Shown: positions 11,401-23,300 of the stretch, piece by piece
Layout: each line of letters begins with the position of its first letter
Numbering within the stretch: the first letter of the stretch is position 1
Origin: Steinernema hermaphroditum
Taxonomy: Eukaryota; Nematoda; Chromadorea; Rhabditida; Steinernematidae
Direction: 5' to 3'
Length of the DNA: 64,000 nt
Assembly: GCA_030435675.1 (NCBI GenBank)
Contig: CM059625.1
Location: forward strand, 9,920,001 to 9,984,000
Notes under the pieces: generated by a model
What the model was told of the DNA's origin: nothing
What the model saw: the letters and a program-made list of their open reading frames with translations, nothing else
The model's database searches: none
Position numbers and translations under genes: made by a program

Positions 11401-13930
11401 AGCCACAATTCATATCCTCGGGGTGTGCGGTATTTAAGAAGAAGAAAGTGTGAGAAGGAGCTCAGCATTGCGAAAGTTTCAGTTTTGAGCAAACGGTGCT
11501 TAGTGCAGTTACGAATGGGTAAACGAAGGGGTGAACACTGCTCCTAGGTAAGAGCTAAATGAGAATGAAACGGCTTCTGGGGAAGACGGGGCGCGTCGGG
11601 CACAAGTGCGAAGCGGGATATTAATGAACGCGCCAAGTGAAAGGCAAATAGTAGAAACCACTCGAGTCGCAATGATACACTTACTGTGCGCCAAATAAAA
11701 CGGCAAAAGGAGGTCTGGAAAGCGGACACTCAAAACGCGTGCTTGTGAATCCACATACGTTTCCCGCAATACAGCTGAGCGACCGCAGCCCAATAATGGG
11801 TTCATCCACTCATTTGGGTGTCACTGAGAGTTCGAAGCACAATCCGAAGATCCAGCGCACAGACAAGTGCTTCGTTTTCACCTCTTCAATCTAATTGCCG
11901 CACTGATTAAGCAAACCGCCTCCTCTCGTCGAATGAACGAACGGTAAGAACGGAGGCCCGCGGAAGTAGAAACGATAATGCATGGAACAACGCACGGCGT
12001 CCATAAACAAAATGAACGAGCGCGAACAACAAAGTGTTTCGAAGGAGGAATGATATAAGAACAAAGCCCCGAGGGAAGTCTCACGGGGTCAGATGTTGCA
12101 AGACCGATTCGTCGGCAAATGCTATTATCGACGGCTGAGTGCATGTGCACCAAAAAATCTTCCCAACTCGATTGCCCGCAGTTCCAATCTGTCCACTCAT
12201 GCACGAAGAGCAAGGCGGCTCCGGTCCAACGTGACCACTCGCGCAACCGGCCAGAGGCTTCGAACACACGATTATTCCTCTTTCAAACCCGCTGGCCCTC
12301 CCGCTCACTTCTATGGAAATGTCAAATTGAATATTATCGGCGTCGAGCGCGGCCCGGGCAGCGGCCGGAATCGATCCTGGACGAAGTGGATAAAGCAGCG
12401 CTCGAGTGTCTGTCTGCCTATATGTGGCCACTACAAACAATCGAGCTGATGACGGACTGCCGTTCACTCGTGTCGTACCAACGCTATAACGATGTGCTAA
12501 TTCAGCCCTATGATGAATATTTCGAGATTGCGCAAACGCTTAGGACACAAAATGAGCGTCACAATCGCGAAGATGCATTCGCGGCGGTGGTAATGGATGT
12601 CCTAAATTGAAAGGCGGGATAATAAACGGGGTCGATGCGTGTTCTAGCTTGCAGGCACACGAAAACGACGTGCACTGCATAGATAACTCTTGGTGAATAG
12701 AATACTATTCAGATTAAGAATACTAGGGAATCAGACGTTTCGCCTTTACTGTCAGAATACGTGCTTTATTTCCATTTTGCAGATAAGGTATTACGCATTA
12801 ATGTTCCAAAAATACAGTAATATTGTGGATAGAATATAAAGAGTGTTCGGTCAGCGACTCATTCATATCCGCTACGGCAAGAACTTCGGCGAGGATCTTC
12901 TTGGAATTTTTAACTTGGCTTCTTTTGAGATTAGAAGGTCGAGTTTTTAATTCGACAATGGGTACCCTTGCCTAGCCGCAGCTCAAACGCGCACGAATGA
13001 CATTTTCGCCATTGAGTGCTTTGAAAGATAAAGCAGTTTTGGTCACAGTAATATTTCCCGCTATGAAAAATACCGTTTCTTTGTAAAAGCGACAGTATTT
13101 AATATTATACACAACAGTAGTTCAAAGTCAACGACGAAAATACCGAAAATCAGCTGAAAGAACGATCGTTTTCGAATGGATCAATAGTTTTCTGCTACCA
13201 AACGCTTTGAGACTATGCCGAGCCGCGCTAAGCACTTTCATCCATCCTCAATCGATCACTTCGACGCTCTAAATGTTTTGCAGGCGGTCCACAGGCACTT
13301 TTGGTGACGAAGCAGGACATTTTCTGTCTCCAACCGTATGAGATTTTCTAGCCTACAAGAGATAGGTACGTAATCCGTTTAAGGAAGAGACCGCACACAG
13401 CTTTGTTGTTAGATGATTTATATATGAACAGCGATATTTAAATATTTCCGATTTCAGCAATACTTGTTCGTCTAAAAGCTGAATATTTAATGAGCGGCAG
13501 AAACGAATGTTATTTAGGAACCAATAGCCAAAAAGCCAATGTAAACCGAAAACACGAGGCTGCACATTCTTCTCAGGTCCCGTTCAATTGCAACAATCTT
13601 AAGCGATTAGGTGAAGTCTGTCCCATTGAAAGTTGACCGGTCATAGAGCACATTGCTTCCAGACTCTGCTTGGTTGAATGGAGATATAACCAATATAATA
13701 TAGCGATATCCAACCTCAAATGGCGCATTGATTTGATCTTCAAGCCGAATATATATGAAAGGACTTTCTACAGAGGACTATTCAAATTGTGCAATCAAAT
13801 ATGTGTTAGGTGTTGATAGGGTGATCATCTGCAAGAGCGACAGTGGTAGTTAAGTGTAAGTAATTCGCTTCAAAATGGTAATTTTTTGGTTCTTGCGGAG
13901 GCGAACTGCGCGCTCAGTTCAATCGCAAAC
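8403..13930. other. Intergenic, no supported gene; upstream region of the calcium channel
   Basis: About 5.5 kb upstream of the channel start. It contains only scattered open frames; the longest, 12119-12610 on plus, is 163 codons and has no recognisable domain. I see no tRNA B-box, transposase or long inverted repeat. The channel promoter presumably lies here, but no specific site can be defended. Confidence 0.4.
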
Positions 13931-14235
13931 ATGATATTTGACAATAAAATAAAACGGCTGTCAGAGACAATTGTTTACATAGCTGGAGGGCCGGACTCAG
14001 GCAAGGCCCTCGATAGCGCAGCCACAGTCAGCGAATTGCCCGAAATTACCCACTTTCCAACTCAGTACCTGGAACAAAGCCTTCGATCAAAGAGAGCGGG
14101 ACTTGGTCTCACATACTTCCTCAAGAAGTTTACTCAGAGTGTTCAGATAGAAGTCAGGTCATGCTGACAATAATTCATTGTGTTTTTGTTTTCAGCGAAA
14201 AAAAAAATAAAAAATTAGAAGATGTGATCGTCTAA
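13931..14235 (+). CDS. Short adenylate-kinase-like protein or fragment, two exons
   Basis: The first in-frame ATG is at 13931, though the frame is open further back to about 13850 and an upstream exon may exist. Exon 1 ends at 14157 (AG|GTCATG, a weak donor). After a TTTTGTTTTCAG acceptor, exon 2 (14196-14235) continues in phase and ends KKLEDVIV-stop, giving about 88 residues. Exon 1 carries IVYIAGGPDSGK followed by ITHFPTQYL, which matches the adenylate/UMP-CMP kinase layout (GGPGSGKGTQ, then FTHLSTGELL). The fourth P-loop residue is D instead of G. A complete kinase needs about 190 residues, and the lid and nucleotide-binding core are missing. This could be a decayed copy or part of a longer gene with unseen exons. 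The family call is moderate and function is doubtful. Confidence 0.33.
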
Positions 14236-14497
14236 AGATTTGAACGCTTTTTTCAGTTCGACGATGCTGACTTCTCCAAGAAATTAACCTTAAAAGTTAG
14301 TATGAATTATTCATTTCCCACATGCTACACCACACCACACCATGCATGTCTGACAAATATGCATTAGAGAGTTGTTTGACGTATTTGTTAACACGCATGA
14401 CTACGCTCTGAACCCGCTCTGTCTCTGTGTGGACCCCTGTAAGTTTTTTGCGAGGGTCTGATATATAATCTAAAGGGAGATCTCGTTAAAACTCTGT

Positions 14498-15724
14498 TTA
14501 TTCTCTACCATTTGGATGGACGAAATGATAAACGGCTTGAGGGCTCTGATGCATTCCCAAAACAAAAAGGTTTTTCGGTTGCGACAATTCGCGTGGTGGA
14601 TTGTCGATGTTTGCGAGAAACGTTGATCGAGACCGGGAATGTCTTGACAGGTCACTGCAAAGGTGCGACTTTTCACAAGTGATTAATGCTTGCCACTTAC
14701 TCTCTCGATTTTCTTCTTGAAGTTATCATAGTGCCGTTGGAAGACGCGTTCGCTCCTTCGTTTGACACGTAGAGACTCCTGACGAGGGCTCGGATCTTAT
14801 AGCGATTGTATGTTTCTTCGTCTCTTTTTGCCATATACACAATAACAATAAAAAAGGCAGCGGTTTCTGTGCACAGAAAGGAAATCTGAAATAAGCAGCC
14901 GTGTGTAATAAACTGATTGCTGAATTCGGACTTTTAATAAGATGAAGGAAAATCCATAGGAGTAGTGGAAGAGAGGGTCGTCCATTTCCGTTGCCGGGTA
15001 AATCTTGTTGCCCACTTCCTTGGATACAGCCGACATGTACACGATGATGCATGCGAAATTGGCCATCCCTATAGGTGCCATCGAGAGTTAATGTGTCCCA
15101 AAAGGGTACTCTACCAGCGAATATATGAAGTAGACTTGTGACGAAAAGTGAGCGGTAGGGAGTGTTATGCATGCAGCAGTACAGTATGCTGAAGATTCCA
15201 AAAATGTCGAGGATTAGCCCAATGGCGATAAAAATAAATGCCCGTCTCACAGATTCTGAAAAGCGGTATGCTACTAACATTAGCATAGGCTCTTCGCCTA
15301 CGTTCCACTGATGTCGTTACGTCGGAAGGTTCTTCCACGGAGAAATAATCGAGCTTGTTGCAGTGAAACTCGGTAATGGCTGAATACAGAAATGCTTTGC
15401 ACATTGAAAGCTCACATACGGTCAAGCCAGCAGAAGAACCACGGCCCTAGGGTAGCATTTTTGAAGTAGACTGGTTGATTTATCAAGTCATCGGTATTGT
15501 CACTTCTATTTGGGAATACATAGTACTTAAGAACTTCCGAAGTGTAGAGCCAGTTGTTTGTGGACGAAGCTGTTAAAATCGGGTATTATATTGCGGGCCA
15601 TTCACTCACTGATGACATTTGAAGCGCACGCAGCAAAGGAACAGCAAACGCCGTATTGAATTAACTTCTTTCGGTTATGTTCACTTATCTTGATGAGTTT
15701 GTGTTGAGAGGCTGGAATGACCAT
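14498..15724 (-). CDS. Stargazin/TARP-like (calcium-channel gamma family) four-pass membrane protein
   Basis: Auxiliary subunit of the stargazin type. Relatives traffic and gate AMPA-type glutamate receptors or associate with voltage-gated calcium channels. Seven exons (15724-15610, 15569-15420, 15379-15302, 15255-15115, 15068-14932, 14885-14701, 14654-14498) join in perfect phase to 320 residues, with six introns of 40 or 46 nt. The ATG follows a TTTCTTTTCTTTCAG acceptor directly, consistent with trans-splicing or a 5' UTR intron. Visible marks are TM1 ending in NNWLY; the claudin-superfamily first-loop motif LGPWFFCW plus a second cysteine; KLDYFSVEEPSDVTTSVEQ leading into TM2 (AFIFIAIGLILDIFGIF); TM3 ANFACIIVYMSA; the HYSYGFSF motif; and TM4 AAFFIVIVYMAKRDEE. 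The cytoplasmic tail is basic and serine-rich. It ends PNGRE, which is not a clear PDZ ligand. The nematode Clc-like claudin family is the main alternative. Confidence 0.85.
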
Positions 15725-16529
15725 CTGAAAGAAAAGAAACGCAGCTCGAAGGAAACAACTTTTTGACAATGCATTCCCGTAGCGTCCCTAGCCCTCTGAC
15801 GTCTACTTGAGGAACAAGGAACGTTACTTCCGCGTCGAGTATCAAGCGTGGTTGGTCAAAAATTAATTTAAGTCGAACGTTAGTGGATGGTACGAAGTTA
15901 GGAAGTACTTAGATGGCCACCTCAAAGCTGTTAGCGGCGTGAGACGCGCCTTGGGCACGAAAACTTTTCTCTCCACCCAACTTTCGCTCTCGCAAATTCA
16001 ATTAGGAATGTCTTTGAAAATCTGAACGTCAAATTGATTCTCCGCCCACTTATGCAAAATGTATTTCCTCCTTATTAGAATTAAGAGTTTAAGATTTTTT
16101 CAGTTGGCCTCTGCGCGTATGGAGAGCGTTTCTTTGAGCGTGGATGTAGTGCATTATCGAAGCGTTGTTCAGAGATTATGCAGCGCGCGTCCCTACCCTG
16201 AAAGTGGGAGTTCCCGGATGAACGCTTTTCACACTTCTTGACGGCATTCTAACACTCTTAGGAGGGAGGGATCAACTCACTCGCCACTGCTTTTTAGGTC
16301 AGAAGAAACAAGGCTAACAGTAGTTGTGCTTCATCGACTAATGAAGATTGCGTTGTCGTTTCGGCATTGATCTGTAGCAAAGTTTGTTTTGCATACCACT
16401 TTGCGACCGATCCAGGCTGGAATGATAGTGCAATCCTACTGGAAATGCTCGTGAGTTTCAAAGTGTTTATTTGTTTTGATTCATATGATTCAGTAGTTTC
16501 TCATCGTTTAGAATTTTCGACGTGGCCGC
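15725..16529. other. Intergenic, nothing recognised
   Basis: Between the 5' end of the TARP-like gene and the 3' end of the lipase gene, both on minus. Short open frames only, with no homology. The promoter of the TARP-like gene is expected here. Confidence 0.4.
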
Positions 16530-17989
16530 CTAGTTGGATGCCGCTGGAGTCATGTAGGCAGCGCAGTTAGCACTGTTCTTCGTGGTACGTACGAAGGGAC
16601 ACTTCTAAATTTTTTGGTGGTTCGTTACAAAGTCGAAAGCTATCGAGCTTACAGGATCGGGGCAGGCGAGAGGGAAAGCGGGATTCGAAAGATCGCCTTT
16701 AGTCGTTTTTGCACCGACTGGCTCCAAGATATTTTTCCACACCCAAGTAGATACCATTGCGTGTCCGTATTGAGCGAAGTGGAAACAGTCGGGGGCAAAG
16801 AATCGCAAATCGGGCTTTCCGTCCTAGACAAAATGCTACTAATTCCTACTGACTTTTCTAAAGTACCTTCATAGGTGGAGTCGTAATGTCGTTAAAGAAA
16901 GGCTGGACCACAAGAGTGAAGTCGTCGGCCTCGAATTCACCTGAATCCTGCAGAAGCTGTTCGGCTTTCTGGTACTTCGTACAGACTTCGCTCATTTCCG
17001 CGTCTGTCAGATTTTTGTCCGCTTCGCATCGGCATTCGGCGAGGTGCAAATAATCACAGAATCCTTCGCCTTTATCGATGCTTCGGACCATCTCGAGGTG
17101 CAGCATCGTGGTCAGACTGACGATGACGCGCGGTACATTCTGCTTGATAATTCTGATGGCATCAGCAATGTAGCCAGCAAACTTGTCAGGGGCGCGTCCC
17201 ACCGGATCTCTGCAGTAACCGCACACATCGTTTCCTCCAATAAATATATTCAGCAACTTCCAGTCTTCTTCCATGTTGATCTGATATGAATAAGTAGCTA
17301 TGAATAAATATTCTAGTACCTCTTTGTGTGTTGTAAGCTTGTTGATCAAATCGTGCGCCTGACTTGGAAGGTGAGGAGCCCGGGCACCTGGTACAGCGGC
17401 GTTCAGGTGTGTGACTTCCCATACGTTAACCGAACCGATTCCGTTTGACTGACCGAAGAGGTTAGGATTGTACTTCTGAAGGATATCTAAACATTAATTG
17501 GATATTGGCTTTCTTCAGCACTGATAAAGCGTACTGGGAATTGTAACGTGCTTTTCAAGTCCTTTATCGCCTCCCGATTGGAAGGAAAGTCCTCTGTACT
17601 GGAGAACGATCGCCAACGGATCTTCAGCTCCCGCTCCGTTGCCGGCCTAAACATTGTTGAAGGTTTTCGCCGCTGATAGTTTGATCTTACGGTAAGAGAA
17701 TCTCCAAGGGACATAACAAGCTTGATATCTGCAGGGCGCACAGAGTTCACATTGGTTGGAATCGAAAGACTTGGTGCCATGAGGACTTTGTCGCACGTGT
17801 AGTTCTCGTAGCCCATGTCGACAAGGTGATCTCCCCATGATCTGGTATCTTACGCATTAGTGCTCACGGATTTCGATGGAACTTACGGGTTTTGAGCTTG
17901 TACGCAACTGATGGCAAGAAGCCCAAGCAAAAAGGCTACAACAAAGAAAAGTGTATTTTTGCAATTCCCGACTAACCTTCGGCGATCAT
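16530..17989 (-). CDS. Secreted phospholipase B1-like GDSL lipase
   Basis: Predicted secreted serine esterase of the phospholipase B1/GDSL family, which removes acyl chains from phospholipids or lysophospholipids. Eight coding exons (17989-17977, 17935-17887, 17841-17691, 17646-17535, 17486-17320, 17280-16867, 16823-16653, 16604-16530) join in phase to 383 residues. Residues 1-20 form a signal peptide (MIAEAFLLGLLAISCVQA then QNP). The catalytic serine lies in VMSLGDSLT, the oxyanion asparagine in FIGGNDVCGYC, and the Asp-His pair in FFAPDCFHFAQYGH. GPDSL-like block order and length match a single PLB1 catalytic unit; vertebrate PLB1 carries four tandem units and a membrane anchor. The C-terminal CPFVRTTKNS segment is typical of the family. 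No transmembrane anchor is present, so the product is probably soluble. All catalytic residues are intact. Confidence 0.93.
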
Positions 17990-19110
17990 GGCAGGGTGAT
18001 CAAGAAACACTGAACGCTGTGGGGTGACTTTATTTGCATGTGTATGCTGATAAAAGTTAATACGCCATGTGCACGGCACTGATAAGAGCTGATTGTTGTG
18101 TCCCGACACAGTGTAGTCGATAAGTGGTTCCGTTTGGACGTTAATCCCGTTATCGCTCAAGCAAGACTAACAATATAGTCGATGCCAAATTAGACCGATT
18201 TCTTGCTGGATTGTGTGACAGGTCTATAGATCGTTGCTCCAGGAGTGATAGTACAAATAATGGCAAGTCCTGCTTGCAACAAACACAAGTCAATGAATAT
18301 GTAGGAGCCATTTTAATAACACAATAGGTGGCTGTTTCACTTCCTTTCAAACTACTGCCAGTTTTTTTCTGTTGTAAGCTAACTGAAAATCGCCAAATGA
18401 CCACTTCTCCCCGCTTCGTGACTTCATTCAATTGGATTACTACGTAGAGAAACATTTAATCTTAGGCGCTCAGTCGCGCGTACAGTAAGTGCTCTCTAAA
18501 CAAACAAGTGGTAAGCATCAGTTTACTTAGTTATGCGCGGTGCCCACCGACATTGCGCTTCTTCATTCTGAGTGCTAACTGCTGACAAATTACAAGTGTG
18601 AGTTGGAGATATGCTATTCAAGCTTTTTGTTTCCTTTCTTACGTAGATGGAGATGTTGAAGAAATTATTGCAAGCCATGTGTTGTAAAACTACTCTTCGA
18701 TATTGCGTACAAGTAGTAATGTCGTGTAAATAAAATAAGAGTGAAATTTTCATTAACGTGTGTCAAAGTACTGAACAACACATTTTATTAGTTGTCATGC
18801 TCACAACATTTTTTGCTACTGGTCTAAGTGCACTTTTAGTAGTTTTTCCCATCATATCTAAGAGGAAAGATCTTTGTGTATGTATATGCTCAAGATAGGT
18901 TTACTCTGATTCGAATTTTTCTTCTGGACTACGTTCGCATTTAACTTCGTCTGTTGCTCAGTACTCTTTCTTATAAATACTCAAGATTATCCGATTTTCG
19001 TTGAAAATGATAAAAACCTATGTTCTTTCCTCACGAATGAATACACTAGGTCCCATATTACAGGATATTGGCGAGATCGGAAAACATGAAGCAGTGCCAT
19101 CGGGTTTGAA
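17990..19110. other. Intergenic between divergent genes
   Basis: Lies between the lipase start (minus) and the small plus-strand gene at 19111. I see no coding exon with convincing splice sites. An open frame at 19001-19198 overlaps the next gene in another frame and is probably a shadow. Promoters of both genes may share this segment. Confidence 0.35.
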
Positions 19111-19722
19111 ATGTGCGAAACTGAAGACGCTGCTGAGTATCAATTACTGCGCCGACCGAAAAGTTTACCCGATTTCAGCAATCTCGAGCCCGGCCTGAAC
19201 GCTTGGTGGACCTGTAGGGTGAGTCACTCAGAAGTGCGATATCTCATGGGTTTTAGTACTTCGCTTACAAGCATGACCACCATATCTTGCCCAAAGGCAA
19301 CGTCAATGTGAACGCTCAAGTACGATTCTCGCAGCTCATTCTGAGTGGTCTTGTTCCCAAACAGAAATTGAAAATCCCATTGGTCTCCATAGGGTATATT
19401 GAGTCCATAACAACGCGAGAAGCGCTGGACGTCCGCGGATTGAACTTTCGGCTTTTCATGTCTGGCATTACAAATCTTGAAGAAACACGTGATCGTTTAC
19501 GGTTTCTTGTGTTGCGTCAGCGGGTGCCCCACTGCATTCTCAATCTGCCACTCGTGTGGAAGAAGGGCGACGACTTTCCAACCGAAGAGGATGGTGATTG
19601 TGTGAACTTTCGATGTTTTCCGTCCTTATGTTGCTTTCATGTACAAACACAAGAGTAAATGTTTGAAAACGCGTATTGCAAAAGGCTTCTGCGACATTTG
19701 CGGCATTCAATTTAACATATGA
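19111..19722 (+). CDS. Unrecognised 160-residue protein, three exons
   Basis: I do not recognise the family. Exons 19111-19218, 19257-19593 and 19685-19722 join in phase (AGG|GTGAGT to TTTTAG|TAC; GATG|GTGATT to CAAAAG|GC) and end FCDICGIQFNI-stop. The start is the first in-frame ATG, but the frame continues upstream to about 19093, so an earlier exon is possible. The protein is soluble-looking and compositionally coding-like: an acidic N-terminus, an aromatic NAWWTCRYFAYKHDHHILP stretch across the first splice, then a beta-rich central part (KLKIPLVSIGYIESITTREA). A C-terminal CxxC follows. The alternation of hydrophobic and polar residues in the centre could be a PH/GRAM-like beta barrel, but that is only an impression. 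The third exon is the least certain. Confidence 0.5.
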
Positions 19723-20367
19723 CGGTAGGCTGTTAGTCAAACAGAGCCTGCGGAAGTGATCGAATTGACATGATTATTTTAAATTTCGTGGGCTTTGGCC
19801 CGACTGAATATTTTGTATCTAGGTAAGTTACGGTAAGTTATGAAAACATCGCTCTCGTCCGTACAGCGCTATGACCCAGATTTTGACTGTTGTGCGAAGG
19901 TGTCTCACAATTAAACAATAGAAGAAAAGGCGAACAAGGTCAGTAAACAATAAGAATTGCTGCAAGATTATGTCTCTGTGCAATGTCATAGTAAATAATC
20001 TGATATATATCGACTCAATGCACATGCAAAGAAACAACATAATTTGCTATCATAGTTATACCGCTGTATTTCAGAATAACAACTTTATTCAGTCGTGTAT
20101 GTTGCAGAAGTATTATTGATAAAATCAGTATATAGTTGTGTGAGGGGGAGTTTCAAACGATAGTGCGATTTGTACTCGGTGCGGAGACGAGAATTGAGCA
20201 TGAAATCAGGGGACACGAGGAGAGGAACACGTACAAATCATGATATTAATGTCAGTGACGACGGTTAGAAAGAGAAGATAGGGGAGATCAAATAAGCAGT
20301 CGCGAAGTGACTGCCATGATTAATTTGGGACAATAGAAATTCAGTTAAATTTATACCGTGTATTTAG
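19723..20367. other. Intergenic between convergent genes
   Basis: Holds the 3' ends of the 160-residue gene (plus) and the TIF1-like gene (minus). Low-complexity AT-rich stretches and no coding signal. A minus-strand open frame at 19828-20040 is hydrophobic but has no start context or splice support. Confidence 0.35.
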
Positions 20368-23300
20368 CTATTTTGATGAGGCAGGGTTGGTACTATAAAG
20401 TTGAATGTATACCCAAACGAAGCGGGTAGCCGATGGGATCCACTTCTTCACAGCTTTGACGTAAAGCTCGTACAGCTCCTTTCCGCATTTCAGCACCGGT
20501 GTGTCTGGCTGAAAGCAGATGTAAAATTCTAGTCGAATGCGGAATAAACATACGGCATTAAATTGAGAACAGTTTTGAAATAGTAGATTAACGTCTTCGA
20601 TGAACATTCGGACGCTTGTATAGTAGTTGTTTTCGACGCGGTTCATAATTTCCAAAAGGCAAATAGGATTGCTAATGACCGACTTATACTCGGCTTGCTT
20701 GACAGGCTCGAAGAAAGCTGTTGTCATGTCGCGTTCGGCAAAAAGTTCCAAGATTACACGGCCACACAGCTAAAATACATTTGTTTTGTTTTCTCATAGC
20801 CGAAGAAACATACCATTTTAGCACGTCGGTTCATCTTTCCGTTATGGGAGAATTTGTACTCCTTTACTTTTTGGCAGAAATTACATCTCCAATCGTCTCT
20901 AAGATTGATTTTGTTTCAATGATTACGTTAAGCAGACGTACGGTAGTTCCGTGAACTTTTGTGTTATGCGCGGCAGATGGCAGTATCCGTGAAAAACGCG
21001 AGGGCATGAATCGCAGCACCCGAGCTGGTCGTAGTCGTTTCCTTCTTCTGTGCCTTCTCCACAAACGTAGCAGTAGTCCTCCCACTCCTCCGGGGGTCGA
21101 TCGTTTTCCTTTTCCTTGTTCTCACGTGCTGGACTGAGACTGCCAAGCTCGTCCGAGCTGTCGTCGAGCAGCTCCTCTTTTGGCGTTACAAAGGCATCAG
21201 ACTCAGCATTACTCTCGTTGCGGCGTAGACGAACAACGAGGCCACTTCCGCTAGGAGCGCTTGTGTTCACTGGCCTCTTGATGCTCCATTCAACAACACT
21301 TTGTCGTTTGTTCCTCCTTCGTGACGAAATGTGCGCTGGATTCTCAGAAGCTGCGGATTCCACTGATCCAGGATTCGAAATGTCCATCGAAGATCCAGGA
21401 TTCGAAATGTCCATTCGCAGCGTTCTACTGCATTCGGGCTGCTCCTTGTCGATTTGTTTTGCCACTGCTGTGGATGCATCAAACTTTGACGCCCTGCTTG
21501 CCCTACTTGCAACCGATTGTGCCTGGGCTGTCTTAGATTCTTTGGAAACTTTGGGCGTTGAAGATGAATCTGATTTAGAGGTGCTGGGAGTTGTTAGCCT
21601 CGTGCGCCTTGGGCTTTCAGCATGCTTCGCAATTCTTAGTGGCCTGATGGTTCGGGTGACAGAGTCTTGCGCATTCGTCTTCACCGCACTCTGCGTGCCG
21701 TTTTTGGCGGCCTTTGACGTTCTTTCCATTTTGTTTGCACAGTTGTTTAGCACTTGTCCATTGTCCGCTTCACTTGCAGAAGAGACGTCGGAAGCAGGTA
21801 GTGGAGTAGTCAGGTTTCTATTCGACTGTTCTGTAACGGTAAATGCTTGGTGATGGTGTGCTGAAGGGTGGTTGTTTGCGGGAGATGGACTTTGGTTTGG
21901 CGTAGGTGCTTGCATTTGCGAGGGCGATCGTAAAGATTTCTTGCTACGAGACGGCGCCGACATAGCTGAAGACAGTTTCCTCGGAGCGACGATTCGTACG
22001 ACGAGAGATGCAGGTTCGCCAGTAATAATATGCGGAATTGTTGCCGTTTCTGACTCGTCGGGCTTCAGGAAGTGAACTCGACTTGTCACTTGAACTGGAG
22101 TGAAGAGGTCGTTGTCGACAACTTCCACTGGTCCGTCTATATTGATTTGTTCCACATTGACTACTTGACGTGCTTCCTGATCTTGGGATGCTTCATCAAC
22201 AGACTGGACTACAGGCTGAGCTGCGGGTGAAGCTTGATCTGGTGCGTCAGTCTGGTCTTCCTGCTGTACGTCGTCCTGGATTTCTGGTTCAACTTCTAAT
22301 TGCACTTCTCGCTGAGCTTCAGTCGGTGCAACGCTATCAGGACTTTCGACAAGCCCACTTTCAGCTAAGGCTCCATCGCCTCGCGAAGCCATAATTGCTG
22401 CGATGTCGATCACCTGGTTGCTTTCAACAATTTCGGCAGTAATACCAGAAGTATTAAGGTCTTCTACGGCGACCATAGCAACAGTGCCAGTGCCATCTGA
22501 GCGTGCGATCGATACAGGGCTGTTCTGAGGGAAAGCAATCACTGAAGCTCTGTTTTCAAGCTGAGAATTTGCAATGCCAAGATTTGGCAAATGATGCTCG
22601 ACTCTGCTTGTTGAGCAAATAGTGTCAGCTCTACTTTGAGGACGATTGTGACACGTTCGACTTTGAGGACGGCTGTTACCATCTCCAGACGGAACTGTAG
22701 GATTGCAAGATCGTGCCTTTTTGGCAACTGGTTCGTTTGGGCTAGACGGCATTCCAAGGTTATTTTGAGCCGCTCTGAATGTGATCATTGTTGAAAGTTG
22801 AGCACAGATGGTTTTAACTTACAGTAAACGACTCAAGTCATTTATTGAAGACATGTCTATGTTTCCATTGTTGGGGTGCGGCCGCCGAACGCCTCTGTTG
22901 TTGTTGGATAGATTGTTCTGCTTGAATAGAGCGGCAGCTAAAAATTATGGTTGGACTACATAACGAAAGAGTGGAAAACGAACCAGCTTCACAGTTCAGA
23001 AAGTCGGCTAAGCTGAATGCAGATCGTGGTTCAGTTGGAGTCTATAAAGGACATATATAATGACTTGAACTGAATGGTTTACAAACCCTCGGAGATTGCT
23101 GAGCCTGTGCCAATCTGGCTAGTTGTTGCATCATTTCATTGTTCATATTGGGGAGACGTGCAACCGGGGCTGCAGGGTGCGGGAGGCGCTGTTGTCTAAG
23201 AGCCATGATTTGAGAGTTAAGCAAGTTGAAGTTGGCAAATATGTTGTTATGAATGTTCGATGGGCCAGGGGCATTTGAGGGACCAGGCAAATTGGACGGG

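Noticed and set aside
11820..11850. GTTCGAAGC resembling a tRNA B-box
   Set aside because: No matching A-box, acceptor stem or T-arm pairing could be drawn around it.
12119..12610. 163-codon plus-strand open frame
   Set aside because: Length is within what a 64-kb window yields by chance, two other frames are also open in the same stretch, and no motif or splice support is visible.
14726..15286. Continuous 186-codon minus-strand frame in the TARP-like locus
   Set aside because: It reads through introns and changes to nonsense sequence after FAG. The spliced model with 46-nt introns gives the conserved TM3, HYSYGFSF and TM4 motifs instead.
21116..21853. 245-codon plus-strand frame
   Set aside because: It is the antisense shadow of the long low-complexity exon of the TIF1-like gene.
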